DNA of 64,000 bases, taken from Atrichornis clamosus (Eukaryota; Chordata; Aves; Passeriformes; Menuridae). Below are positions 1 to 12,776 of the stretch, piece by piece. The notes under the pieces were generated by a model, which searched no databases, had not been told where the DNA came from, and worked only from the letters and a program-made list of their open reading frames with translations. The stretch's first letter is position 1. Each line of letters opens with the position of its first letter. The stretch lies in the NCBI GenBank assembly GCA_013400975.1, contig WBMZ01002704.1:62001-126000 (forward strand). The letters are read 5' to 3'. The translations under genes and the position numbers were made by a program.

Positions 1-2414
1 AAAGCATCTTGAAGATCCAGTAAAATATTATGACCCTTTTAGATATCATATACACATTGAAGCAGAAAACACTTAACCTTCCTCAAAGACAAGTCAAGCT
101 CACATATGAGAAAGGCTGATATGTAAAATCATAGGGATGATTCAAATCAAAGGGATGCTAGAGCATTAAGATACTCCATTTTCTGGACAGGAGCATTAAG
201 TGATGAAATCAGGAGCACATGATCTGATGAAATAATTTTTAACAGTCATTTTCACTAGCTGGTCTGTTATTTTTCCAATACAGTGTAGTGTGGAAATCCT
301 TACAAATTAGTTCTTCAAAGGGTCAGTACTATCTTATGGAATGATCCTAGAACACATGCTGATTGATGCCCAAGATTTGTCTCTGTCAAATCCCAGCTAA
401 TCTGAGTGAAGAGCAAAATTCATGATACATCCTTGGACAAACTTCTATTGGGCTGAAGAGCTGCTGCTGCCAAGTGCTCTGTGTTCCGCACCTTTGATGC
501 AAACCACCGACTCCACATCTGGGAACTATTTAATAAAGAGAAAACCTTTAGTATCCTCACTTAAGCTAATTTGTCTCATCTTGATTCTCTCTCCCAGAAC
601 CAGCTCTATGAAGTAGAATAAAAAATAGTTGTGTTGCTGCCGTGATCTTCACAAAATAAATCAACGCTCTTTGGGGGTTGAGTTTCTTTACTGCATGCAC
701 ATGTCCATTAGCAACACTTTTAATATTGTTAAACATTCTGGGAAAGCTAGTGAAATTTCCTTTCAGACTACAATAGCAGGTCTAAATTGCATTATTGTGT
801 GGAATTAAACAATGTAGGCTTTCAGCCACTACACAGTCAGTTCACTCATTGTTCCAGAAGATTATAAAGGAATATGTAAAACACATTGTCTTTTTCCCAG
901 TGCTGAGATCCACTAATACAATGTAAAAAGCATCACTGTGCTTGAAAATCTGCTGTTAATTCTTCCTAGTCCAAGATTGCTCTGACTCCCCACTGATATT
1001 TCCTGGTTCAGAAAAAATTGTGGTCTCTTCCACTGAAAGGAGGGAGGAACGCACCTCTCAGCTGTCCTGTCAGAAAGTGCAGCTGCCATCATAAAACAGC
1101 CATTTGTTTTACTTGCTCGTCAGAACACATTGCATAGTTTTGAATGGAATACCATGTACAGAAACAAAGACTCTCAAGTATGAGAAGCTGAGAAAAACAC
1201 ATCACCATAAGCACACTGCAGTCACAGTCAATCACTAACCAAATCACAAACACCTAGTGCTTTTTGCAGAAGTCCATATTACATATGAGTTAATTTTGAA
1301 ATTAAGGTTGTTAACACAGATGTGCTATCACCTCAGTCCAGAGTACAGACAGTTGCTCTGTAAAGAAAAGTATTAAAGCAAAATGAGAGACTCAAGAACT
1401 GAAAAATACCCAGACATTACTGACACCTCTGCCAGCATGATTGGAGGCTGGAATGCTGGATCTACCAAAAGGCTGTGGGGTTTTATAACACTGCTGGCTC
1501 TGCAGGAAGAAAAGTCCTTTTCAGTTGCTGCCAGAATAATTAAAAATTTAGCCACATGTGTGTTGCTCCATATTCTTCTCCGACATTTTCTCTTTCTTTC
1601 TCAATACCCCAGATTTCTACCATTATTTTTCAATATTTTTAAGGAAAAACACCAACATAGCAATCATCCACAGATGCCAGTGACTGCAGCAGGCTGTATA
1701 ACACTTGAAGGAAGAAACACAAACACCGAGGAAAACATTTGGAAGACAGCTAGAAAACCAATTTGCATGTTTGCAGTTTCTAACTCCAACACATATCCTG
1801 TGTAATTGAAGGAATTTTCAGTCACCCTTGCTGCACCCAAATGGTTTCCAATGTTTGCTACAAGTACTTGCTGTTCATTATTCCAGCCTAGAAAAGCTAT
1901 TTGCTGATATCAAGCTAATTTCATTACCTACCTGGAATCAGGTTACTGTAACACCTACATTTCAGTCTTGGTTGTTAAACAGCTGATATCCCTCTTCTGC
2001 CACGTGTGGCTGAGAATCCTTGGCACTGTTGAAGTCAGTAAGTTAATATCTTTCTCTTGACTGAAAGTCTCCTCCATAATTGCACTTTTTTTACTCAGAA
2101 TTGCTTACCCATTTAAACATGAAGCTCTATATGGCACCACACTATCTGTGTAGTGATACTCAGGAATAGTAATAACCATTTCAGGTCAAGCATAGAAAGC
2201 AATTCCCAGCACTAGCTAATTTACTATATTCCCCATTACTGGAAGTAGTACTGCTTCTGAGTCCTGAGCTTGCTCTAGCAGTGCTAGTTCCAAACAATCT
2301 ATACTTTAATGAATTCATAAACTTTCCCAATACAGTTGTTTCTTATACTCCCTGCACTGCTGCCAACAGCCTCAATATTCTTCTTACTGTTTTTGTCTTA
2401 ATTTATGTTTCATT
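1..2414. other. non-coding flank, nothing recognised
   Basis: This stretch is AT-rich with frequent stops in all frames. The longest open frame, 140 codons at 1,383-1,805 on the + strand, has no recognisable domain and low-complexity composition, so I read it as chance. In other vertebrates KERA lies on this side of EPYC, but no SLRP cysteine cluster or leucine-rich repeat exon is visible here, so KERA must lie outside the window. Confidence 0.6.
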
Positions 2415-2683
2415 GGAATGAGTCCAGAGGAGGGGCACTAAGTTGATCAGAGGGCTGGAATACCTCTCTTATGAAGACAGGCTGAGAGAGCTGGGGCTAT
2501 TCAGCCTGGAAAAGAGAAGGCATCAGAGAAGTTGTGGGGTCCCTATCCTTGGAAGTGTTCAAGGCCAGGTTGGATGGGGCTCAGAGCAACCTGGTATAGT
2601 GGAAGAGTCCCTGCCCACGATGGAGTGGTTGGAGCTAGACGATCTTTAAGATCTGTTCCAATGTAAACCACTCTATGATTCTA
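2415..2683 (+). mobile_element. CR1 LINE 3' end, internally deleted
   Basis: The 5' part (about 2,421-2,518) reads like the CR1 pol end, with 'agaggaggggcac' and 'gaagacaggctgagagagct'. The 3' part (about 2,525-2,683) carries the usual tail 'ggaagtgttcaaggccaggt' and closes with 'tctatgattctat'. Roughly 250 bp that normally lie between these parts are missing, and the junction is near an 'agagaa' stretch. The copy is a dead 5'-truncated insertion. The 68-codon frame across it is a remnant only. Confidence 0.9.
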
Positions 2684-4933
2684 TATCCATTTGACCAGCT
2701 ATCTGACTAGCAGCTTGATTTAGACTTGTTTTTCAGTGTTTTTTAGCTTACACATCTCTGTGATGTGGTGCTAATGTCTGCCCTGATGTCTCCCCTTTCC
2801 GGGTAGTTCAGCAGCGCCTTGATTTCCCGGGTGGAAGCGTTGCCCTGACTGCAGCAGAACAGCCCCACTGCTCACAGCACTCCTCCCTCCTCCAGCACCC
2901 GCCTGCAAACCCCCGATGCTGCTGTCATCTAGAAAGTGTATATCTGGAAATCTCTTTTCCAAGGCTTTCTCTCCCACCCCCAACCTTTTTTTGTAGGAAA
3001 ATTCACAAAGAAACTAGAATCACATCTTCCACAAACAAAAGCTGTTCCTAATTAGGGGCTGGAGCAATGAAAGTGACATGTGGACTCAGCAGCTTTCAGT
3101 TAAGCTAGGTTTTTCAATAATTACTTATTCATTAAAATGGTCTATCACTATTTTTTATTAAATGTTAGTGGATTCAGAAAAAGAAAAAGCAAATATTTTC
3201 AGCCACAGGAAAGGAAAGGAAAAAAAATTGAAACAGTGCTCATGCGTCTTATTTAGTATCCTTGCTGCTAAGGTGTCCATGTAGCACGATGTGCCCTTCA
3301 CCAGTTAAAGAAACCCTTGAATTTGTCTGAAATCATGCTCCTACAACTAGGAAGCCTATTTCAAGGAAGGTAATCTCCTTGTGATGCTCTGCTTTGTTAC
3401 AGGACTTGAAATAATCACCAATTCTCTCTCCTGGCAGTGAGAATAGGCTTCATAGTATTATAGGATCTAGGCTCAAGTCCTTGTCTGAATCAGAAACAGA
3501 TTGAATTGCAGTGTAGATTTTTTTTCCTCTAAGGAGGCTGTTTTGAGCACCAGACTAAAGCTTCACACTGTTTTGTGAATCCTAAGATTTGTTTCTTTTA
3601 ATGACTGGAACTGCTTCCAATGAAAAAGCCTGATGGCAACCGTTCTCAACACTGCTTAGCAGCAGAATAAATTAGAGTTGCACCTAAAATGTCTTTGAGA
3701 AAGCTGCCAGGCACAGGGTCCCCAAATCCCTGCTTCTGAATTACTGACCAAATTGGGAAGAGAAAACTGTGCATGAAGGTTTTTTCTCTGAAGGTCACAG
3801 TGTTTTAGATCTTTTAAAATGTTAGTTATTTATGTGTTTATTTTGGTTTGATGTAAGTTCTTTAACATTCAATTTAAAATACCAAATATAAACGGTGTGG
3901 GGTCTATTTTCCATTTCAATATAAAGAAGAAGATTAAAATAATTAACTTTTCCTCAAATAAACATAAATATTTTTATATTGGACTGACCATCACATAAAC
4001 AAATACGGAGAAAAGCCAGTACTCTGTTCCCAACCCAAGATTTCCATGCTTTCGTTATTTTCTCCATTGTTCTTTATTTACATCTGCATTCTGTGTGGGA
4101 TCAATGTAGCAGATTTATTAGTCATTGAGGAACATTGAGAATTATTTCAGCTGCAATATTATCCATGCTTCCCATTCTCCTCAAAGCATTACTAAGACTT
4201 GTGCCTGTATTTTCCTACTTTTGCAAACTCTACAATACAGACGCCGTTTTTTGGTCTTATTTCAACTGAAATTGTGATCAATGTCTATGCAAAGTGCTTG
4301 TGCAGGAAAAAAAGGTGCTCCCAGGGATTCAAGGCTTTCTGCGGTGCCTGCTTTCCACATATTTAGACATCCTCTGCTTACCTCCTGACACTCTCATGGT
4401 TTTATTGCTGCTGGTTTACTACTAGCTCCATACTGGGATTTCTCCCGATATTAGTACTGTGAGGTATGGAGTGGGCTAAGTCCTGTTGCTGCCGGGCTGC
4501 TTCTCACATGGGTCATCTGTGTTTGATGAAGGAATGACAGCCTGGGTGTCTTGTGTCTGAGGAGCTGAAGCAAATAACCAGCAGCTCAGGCTTATGAAGA
4601 CATTTAATTACGTGGTAGGAATCAGTGCAAAAACAGGGCCCAACAATTAAATGAAGTCTATTTTATCACAAATATGCAAAGCAGAAAATCATCCAGTGCA
4701 AGATAGATGGAGATGAAGACATAATTGGGACAAACTCCCAGACTTAAAAGCATATGCAACTACTTGTACAGATGACAAACAGGGAGAGAGACAACAACTA
4801 GCTCTATCTGGCCAAGGATCAACAGTGATGGGAAAATTCACCATGTCCTAAAATTTGTTTCAAGCTTCAAGGATCCTAATACTCACTGAAGACCAAAAGC
4901 CCACCTGATGTGTTCTGCTTGACACATTAGTCC
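2684..4933. other. non-coding flank with a short GC-rich patch
   Basis: Most of this is ordinary AT-rich DNA. A patch at about 2,770-2,960, just past the CR1 tail, is clearly richer in G+C and has several CpGs. It has a minus-strand frame of 70 codons but no recognised domain. It could be an old unrelated repeat or a small regulatory patch; nothing in the sequence decides. Confidence 0.4.
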
Positions 4934-5506
4934 TGTGCTGGTTTTGGCTTGGGTGGAGTTAATTTGCTCAGTAGCTACTATGGGCTGTGTTTTGGTTTTG
5001 TGTTGGAAACAGTGTTGATAATATAGGGATGTTTTTGCTGTTGCTGAGCAGTGCTTACATGGCATCAAGGCCTTTTCTGCTTCACACCACACGTCACCAG
5101 TGAAGAGGCTGGGGGTATTCAAAAAGTTAGGAGGGGACACAGCCAGGACAGGTGACCCCCACTGACCAGAGGGATATTCCAGATCATATGGCATCATGTT
5201 CTGCATATGAAACTGAGTGAAGGAGAAGGAAGGGGAGGATATTTGGAGTGATGATGTTTGTTTTCCCAAGTCACCATTAGGTGATGGAGTCTTGCTTTCC
5301 TGGAGATAGCTGAACACCTGCCTGCCCATGGGTTTCCTCATAATGCTTTGCTTGTGTGCAGAGATTTTGCTTTTCCCATTGAACTGTCTTTATCTCAATC
5401 CACAAGTTCTCCCTTTTACTCTTCTCTCCCCCATCCATCCCGCTGGTGGGGAAGTGAGTGAGCAACTGCATGGTGCTTAGTTGCCAGCTGGGTTTAAACT
5501 GGAACA
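4934..5506 (+). mobile_element. solo LTR of an avian ERVL-type endogenous retrovirus
   Basis: The element starts TGTGCTGGTTTTGGCTTGG and ends GGTTTAAACTGGAACA, the ends expected of this common avian LTR class. Inside are the typical segments 'ggggacacagccaggacagg', 'tgtctttatctcaatccac' and 'tgcatggtgcttagttgcc'. It is flanked by a short direct repeat, GTCC at 4,930-4,933 and 5,507-5,510 (AGTCC if the last A of the LTR is shared), which fits a target-site duplication. There is no internal gag, pol or env on either side, so this is a recombined solo LTR. The ORFs inside it on the minus strand are not genes. The family name is from memory of avian repeats. Confidence 0.88.
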
Positions 5507-5510
5507 GTCC

Positions 5511-8500
5511 TGATAACAATTCTATCCAATTTAGAAAAAAAACCCCAAACCCCCAATCCTTGGTGTACAAGACTTGTTTTCTTGTCAGCAGCCATACAGA
5601 ACTTCTCCCTGAAATTTTCTTTTACAGCAGCCTTTAACCTGAAGTGTCTTAAGAAGAGATCAGATGACAAGTCTACAGCTTCATCTATACCAATCTCTGC
5701 TAACAGCCCCCATTGGGTGGGTGGTGCATGCACTATGGGGAATAAATAAATGTCTAAAGTAATTGCTTCACTGTTTTTCATATTTCCTTCAAGCAGGCAT
5801 CACACAGACTAAACTATCTGAATATCCATGAACTACCTGGAGAAAAAACTCTCCAGTTTTTGCACTTCCTTTCCTACAAGGGAGTCTGGAGGCTGAATGA
5901 GGTGCAAGAAAAGGAAGAATCGTGGATTGGCTGGGGAAATTTTTATGGCAGCCCCTTGTGACTGGGGAAACAAGCCAGGCTTCTTAGATTGGAATGCCAA
6001 GACAGAAGGAGCAACAAAGAAAAAGCCAGCCTAAACATGGGGTAATCTTCTTAATAAAGTATTGGATTTTAAGCATTCATAAGGTTTAAAAATCATAATT
6101 TATCCATGTGCATAGGACTAAAAATTGCATGACTTTTTAATGAAAGCTGAAACCCTCTATAATCGATGGCTTTGGCAACGGAATTTTAACATCCTCACAA
6201 ACTCAGCCTCACCTGGTTCAGTGGCATTTGTCACTGAGTCCGTGTAATGACCAGCTGCAGCTCTCTGCTGAATCATGCCAGCTCAACATAGCAGTGCAGA
6301 TGGGACACAGGTCTTTAGACACCTATGCGTGAAGCTTGGGCAGTTTGCTGCTAAGGCATAAAACCAGAGGGACTTCAGAGAGAAGAAACAGTGGAAAGCT
6401 GTGAATGTAGAAATGGAAGCACTTTTATCCCCTCAAACTGTCTCTTTTGATTGCACTAGATGATGTAACATTTGCAGGGTTTTCCGATAATGTGTAAGGA
6501 TTTGTCTCTTCTTGTTTACCTTCTCAGAGATAAACAGTAGACAGTCAACATGGATTGGTTTGCAGCATTATTTCTTTCCATACTGATCATTGTGATCAAG
6601 TCTAAACAGACATTAGTCAGCATTTCTAGATCTCCAGAAACTATTTCAAACATAACTGTTGGCACAGCCCAGCAGTTATAAGTACTGCTGAAAGCTCATG
6701 TAAACAAATAATTTGTTTAAAAACTCCAAGAAACCAAAAAGAGCACCTCTCCTTTGAAAGCTGTTCTTGTTTACAGGGAGAATATACTAAGTACTCCTAC
6801 AGTCTGCATTAAGTTTTCATTATTTCAGAAACTATTTTCAGAGGAATTAATGTGCCTCATTTAAAAGAAAATAAACAAGAACAAGCCTACTTTATCATTA
6901 GTAGAAAATTTGAAATATTTTAGATAAACCTTTTCACACTGATCTGCTAGAAAACACTTTTTGTATGGAATATTTACCTCCCATTAAAGTGCAAACACTT
7001 GATATTTCTAAATTGTCCGGCTCTCTCTGTGTTTAGTGACACATACAACAATTTTAAGAGTGTTTTCAAATCAGCAAAATGTCTGAAGAACTGGGAATCA
7101 CCGGAGCTGTTGACTCCAGTTACCTTCTTGCTGGGAAGGTAAATTCCTATTCTTTCAAGAGACTAAGCCCCAAGCTGAAGCCTTTTACCTTGTCCAAAGA
7201 TTTTAGAGTCAAACATACTGAAGTCCTTTCTACAGCTGAAAAACAAGCTGAAAGCAAATAAGGTAGCTTGTACAGCTCTTGACCAGGATTAGGTGGTACT
7301 TCCTCCTCCACATCACAAGATCATAGAGGTATGTTGTCGCTTACTGAACTGGGAGCAGACACAAACTGTGCAGAAAAGGAAGTGATACGATACGAACAAA
7401 TGAGAAATCAGTTAATAGATCACAGTCTAAGTGGCTGTGGATGGTATTCTTTACTTAGAAAGGTGTATTAGCTTTAGCCATATTGAAGATCTTTTCCACT
7501 TTTAAAAAGGTGCCCCTTCATAGTATTGTTACTGTGGGAAAACTTCCTGTTTAAGGAGAATTCTTACAGCTTTCAAAAATCTGTGTGGGATCCTTAGCTG
7601 GTAGCAATTTTACTCAGTATTTACAGATATAGAAAAAGGCTCTTCTTGTGGCCAGTATCTGAACAAGTAATAAGAACATTTAATTTGTCATTTTTCATGT
7701 TACTAATTTAAAATACTAGAAGAGGGAGAATGAGAGATGTGAAAAAGATACCAGGAAGGGAAGAGAAAAAATTTGTGATGAGGGGTTAAAAGAGGAAGAA
7801 GGAAAAACTTTTGGAAAAGAAGGAAGCTTGAGAGAGGCCTTATTGGGCATCCTTTTGCATGAGAGTAAAAGAAGGGGGAAGGGGACACAAGATGCTCAGA
7901 TGCTTTTAGGGAGGTAAACTGGGAGCCGGAAAGCTTGGAAAATATGTGTCCACAATACTTCTTATAGCAGTACTGTGGTCTTTCCTAAAACCTGGGACTT
8001 TTAATGCTTCAGCCTAGTCTAGAGTTACTTCTTTCAGGAACTGGCAGGAGAGCAACAGCTGACAGTAAGTGTTCAATATCTACAATGCTGACTAAAGTAC
8101 TGTGATTAATACATAGCCAAACACAAAGAAGCTGTGCAGACGTGTGAATAACACCCATGAGCTTTCTTCAGATCATGCATTGCTGCATTCTGTTTCATGC
8201 TTCTTTCATGCCTTTTGGAATAAATTCCAGAAGGAATATGGTAATATGCCACAACCATCAATTTCATTAGTTGGAAACCACATGAAGAGGTAATGTCAGC
8301 TGGAAAATCAACTCTAGTGGCTTTGCGGGCTTAGGCTTTATCCTGTAAGCCATATGCTTCTCCATGTTTTATCAGCTTATATGCTTAGTTTTATCAGCTG
8401 ACATATCAGACACTGGCTGATATAAGATCCAAGGTCTACTAATTTTCAGAGGCATGCTTACTTGTTGGGCTTTACAGCAGTGCTATGGCCCCTTAAATGC

Positions 8501-11500
8501 TTTCAGGTGCTGAATCACGGCTCGGAGGGACTACAAGCTCAAAGCAAAGTTTTGCTTCTTGCTAGCCTCCATTTAACATCATGCAATGAAGAAATCCTAT
8601 TTTTTCTAGGAACACCAGAAAAAAGTTGTCCATACTGAAGAAGCAAAGTCAATATTGGATGGTTATACAAAAAATGTTTAAAGAAATTCTAAGAACAGTC
8701 CAAACACCGCTTAACCATAAAATCCTTGGCCTTCTAAATAGCATGGCTTTGTAAAGTCATCTAACTCATGATAGGTAGGCAACTGAATACTTAATGTTGA
8801 TTGATATGGACCAAATTTAAATTTAAATTCAGATTTCAGAATATCAGAAATCCAACTTGCAGTATTTTTTTTTCCCCCACTGGAGAACAGGTTATCTTTC
8901 AAGATAAACATTTTTCAGGCTTTTTTTAAAAGGCAGATAAACATCTGACCTTGCATCCTCTGGGGTTCTAGGAATGCAGAAGTGAATTGCGTGTTATATG
9001 GATTGGGTTACATTGGTCACAAAAGGATTCTGGTCAACAATTCGACAGTGAGAACAGCAGCACTCTTTTGAAATGGCCATGACAGCAATAGCAGCAACAT
9101 TCAGTTTTTCCCTCATTCTGGAATATGAAGTCAGTGAAACAGTTGTTCCCAGACAGTGAGGATGATTTTATGATTTCCTATTAAAAAATTAAGGTAAAAA
9201 GGAAGAGCTAAAAGGCAAACTGTGTGAATTTCCCTAAGCCTTTTTCTACTTTAGCAATATATAGAACAGTAAAAAAGGATATAAATTTTGAAAGTGTGTT
9301 TCAGGAACGAAGAGGAGGGAAAGCTTGGAGAAGAAAATACTCAATAGCTCTCATATCAAATGCCTCTTCCCACAGTATTGTTTTTTGGCTCAATCTTAAC
9401 ACAACACATTTTTATTTCAATACACAATCTAATTAGGGAATAAAATGTTGGTTTGGATCATTCATTCCCTCTCCACACTGACACATCTTGCCAGAATTCC
9501 ACAGAGGCAAGGTTGTTCTTTGTGTTAATAGCTCACGATTGAGTGATACATGTGCTCATTTCAGTATATTTTTTTCCAATTAAATATATGTAGCACACAA
9601 AAGAAGCATACTGCATGCACGTATAAGACACAGGGTAGAGGAAGAGGCACAAGAGTGAATAAAAGATACTATGAAATGAAGTCTTTCTTGAAACTGGTTT
9701 TAGTTACAGAAAAATGAAGCTTTTAACCATAATCAATGCTTCCAGCTATTTTGGAAATAATCCAAGAGAAATGAAATGAGAATGAGGTACATGAAAGCTT
9801 CTGGGTCTGAAATAGTAACAGCTGTGTCTAGAGAACCTGGACAAGGGGGCTTCTTATTCAAATATGTCTGTTTTAAATAGTATTTCTGATTCAAGCATAC
9901 ATCTCAGTCCATTAAAACGAAGGAAAAAAAACAGGTTAAACACACAGGACAAACACCATAATACCTTCAATAAACAGCCTTATAATCAAACACCATGTAA
10001 TTATTTCAAGAATTGAGTGCCAAAAATATGTTGTGATTCCATGAAATGTACCCTCAAGGATTTGTGAAAAGCATAGATATTCTAGGAGCTGTGCCCATTT
10101 ATCCCGTTTTGTTCCACATGAAAGAAATTATATTAAATCAACTGAATATCTGGAAAGAATTAAATCATCATCTCTCATTGGCAAACCTAAAGGAAAAATT
10201 CACAAGAAAGCACAGTTTTATGTAATAAAAGTTCTCATGTTTCATGGAGTAAAAGGGAAAAAACTAACTGCCAAACGGAAAGTTTTTGTTGCCTCCGGTT
10301 ATTCTTCTCAGACAATATATTATGGAGTTCTCCTCTGCTCCCTTTTATTATCTTTATTCAATGATATAAAATTCCAGACATAATGAAATGAAACCATTTG
10401 AAATGCTATGGCAGTAAGTCCTCCAGGAACAGCCTTTTCTCTGTAGCAGCTGATCCAGTGACAGTGACTGGCACTGTAGAGTAGCAACCGGAACTGACCG
10501 GTCCCCGCAGCAGGATTCTTTTTAATGGCAGAAATGTCGGACTTACTCACTGCCCTTGAATTCTATTTAACGTAGCACGTGGGCTGGAATCTGCCTTTGT
10601 TAATGGGTTTTCAGAGGTGTAAATGAAAGCAAGGACTTTTGCCAGCAGACTAAGTTCACCACAGGCTCCAAGTGATTTACCTCAGAGATGGCTTTAGTTC
10701 AGTAATGCTGTTTTACAAGTCACACTGCACTGTTCTCTAATTTATATTTAGTTGTGGCCTATCATGCTCATGTATTAGCTATCATTAAACCACCATAAAA
10801 TGTTCAGGTCTCGACTTTCAATTAATCTGCACTCTGACAGGAAAATCTAATGATTTTCACCAGCTGCAGTTGTGTCCCTCAGAATTTACTAAGGCAAGGA
10901 CAATCTACAAATACTAGAAATTACAAACAAGATGGACACTTACACCTCTGCATAACAGAGATAAACTGAAATGTCTGTTTTCCTTCCAGGAAATGATTGT
11001 GTGAAAAAGTGGTGCTTCAGCATCTTATTCATGGGTTTAGCAGCAACTTCAGTAACTGGATGTCCTCTTACACCTCAGGTCATTCTTCAGTAGCTCTTAG
11101 TCCTTCCCTCAATCTCTTCCACTCCCTGCTGATCTCCCATTGCTCATTTTCCTTAGGCAAGGTTATTGATTCACATTATTTGATCTTTAACCTCTGTGGT
11201 AGGGATTCCTCGATCTCCTCTTGAAGACTATATTAAAGAAAATGGAATTTTGAATAGGAAAAATAGAGATTACTCTTTTTCTTCTGTAATTCTCCACAGT
11301 GCCATCTATGTATCTTTCTTACTGATATTAATAACTCACCTACTCTTCTTTTGGACCCTGCATTCTTCTGTGGTCTGAAGTTTGTCGCTATATGCTGTGC
11401 AGTTCCACATGACTGAATTGTTATTCCTACATGGCTCTTGTCAGTATTTTTATAAAGCTCAGTTATTAGAATATCTTCCTTCTTGTTTCAAGGACAACAA

Positions 11501-12731
11501 TTCTTTTTTTTTTTGGTCCTTCTCACTCATGGACATTCAGATACACTTCATACATTAAAAAGGTGCAGTTTCAAATACTCCTTCTTGCTTACCATTTTGA
11601 CCACATCAAGCTATAGCTGGGTATTTCCACTTCCTGCCTTTCCCAAATGATGAAACTCAACCTTCTGATCTTCATGTACAACCTGTTCATTTGGAGCAAA
11701 AGTCTCCTTATGTGTTATTAGATGATGTAATTAATACAGTTCTGTGATTTTACACTAAAACTACAAAAGTCTTTTCACCATATAGGACAATTGCTCTATT
11801 GGTTTTACAGTTAAAAAACTTTTAAGTTTCCACCTGAATTTATACACGGCTGACAGAAGGCCTTTCGTCATGGTCCTAGCAGATCATTTTTTTCCCCAGT
11901 TACTTACTGTGGACCAACTGACTACCAAAAAGGAATCAGCAAAATAACTGTGGGCATCTGGGCAAACAGCACTATAATCACTGCATTGCTCATCAAAGGA
12001 AGAAACAAAAAGAAAACACCATTTATACAATGAAATTTAACACTGTTTCTCTTGTGCCTGGATGGAGAATTTTCCTCTGCACCAAAGCTGGAGTTACTCC
12101 TTCAGTCTAAAGCTGGATGAATCTGGATTAATCTGGGTTTCCTGACTTCAGGAAACTTGCACAAGCTGAAACTTCCCCCTGAATGATTCCTTCACACAGT
12201 CATCAGCACAGCTTTGTGTGAAAACAGCACATAAGCAATCTTGAAATAGCACTGAAACACACTATATTTGCAGCTTCCTGGAACCCTAGCAATTTCCTTT
12301 TCCCTTCTGTCTATCATCCAGTCCTCGGGTATTTTCCCAACACTTGCTTAGATCAGGTGCTCAGTTTTTGCTCTGTTTGTCTCTTCTGGATGATGTCTGA
12401 TAGTGAAATTTCACTCAATGAAGCTTTTAACCTGTATTTTACCTGTATGTCTGTGCTAGATAAAAGGCCTTTCATCAGCCTTTTCTGATCCTGTTTCTGT
12501 TAATGGCAACATAGAGATAACAGAGATTGCAGAGCAGAGACCACATGGTAACTTGGTGCAGATGGTGAGCTGAGTAAATGCTGATTACAGTTTAATTTTA
12601 AGCAATGAGGGTCAATGACACATTGCGTAGGCAATGAAGCAAAACAAAGAAATCCCCTAAAAGACAGTCCCACAAATCAAAAGTTTAAAGGCCATTTGAT
12701 CACATTTGAATGAGACCCATTGAAGCTACTA

Positions 12732-12734
<3 letters not shown>
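5511..12734. other. non-coding flank, no gene recognised
   Basis: About 7 kb of AT-rich DNA without an exon I can recognise. It includes a purine-rich stretch on the + strand at about 7,717-7,890, dominated by A and G runs. All open frames are under 80 codons except the minus-strand frames that overlap the LTR at its start. I see no repeat with a clear family signature. Confidence 0.5.

Positions 12735-12774
<40 letters not shown>
12735..12774 (+). repeat. (TG)20 microsatellite
   Basis: Twenty uninterrupted TG units. A run this pure and long is likely to vary in length between individuals. Confidence 0.98.

Positions 12775-12776
<2 letters not shown>

Noticed and set aside
1383..1805. 140-codon + strand ORF near the window start
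   Set aside because: There is no domain, the composition is unremarkable and no splice or promoter context is seen; it is taken as a chance frame.
4883..5781. Three overlapping minus-strand ORFs (95-152 codons)
   Set aside because: They lie in or beside the solo LTR and run opposite to it; they are shadows of repeat sequence.
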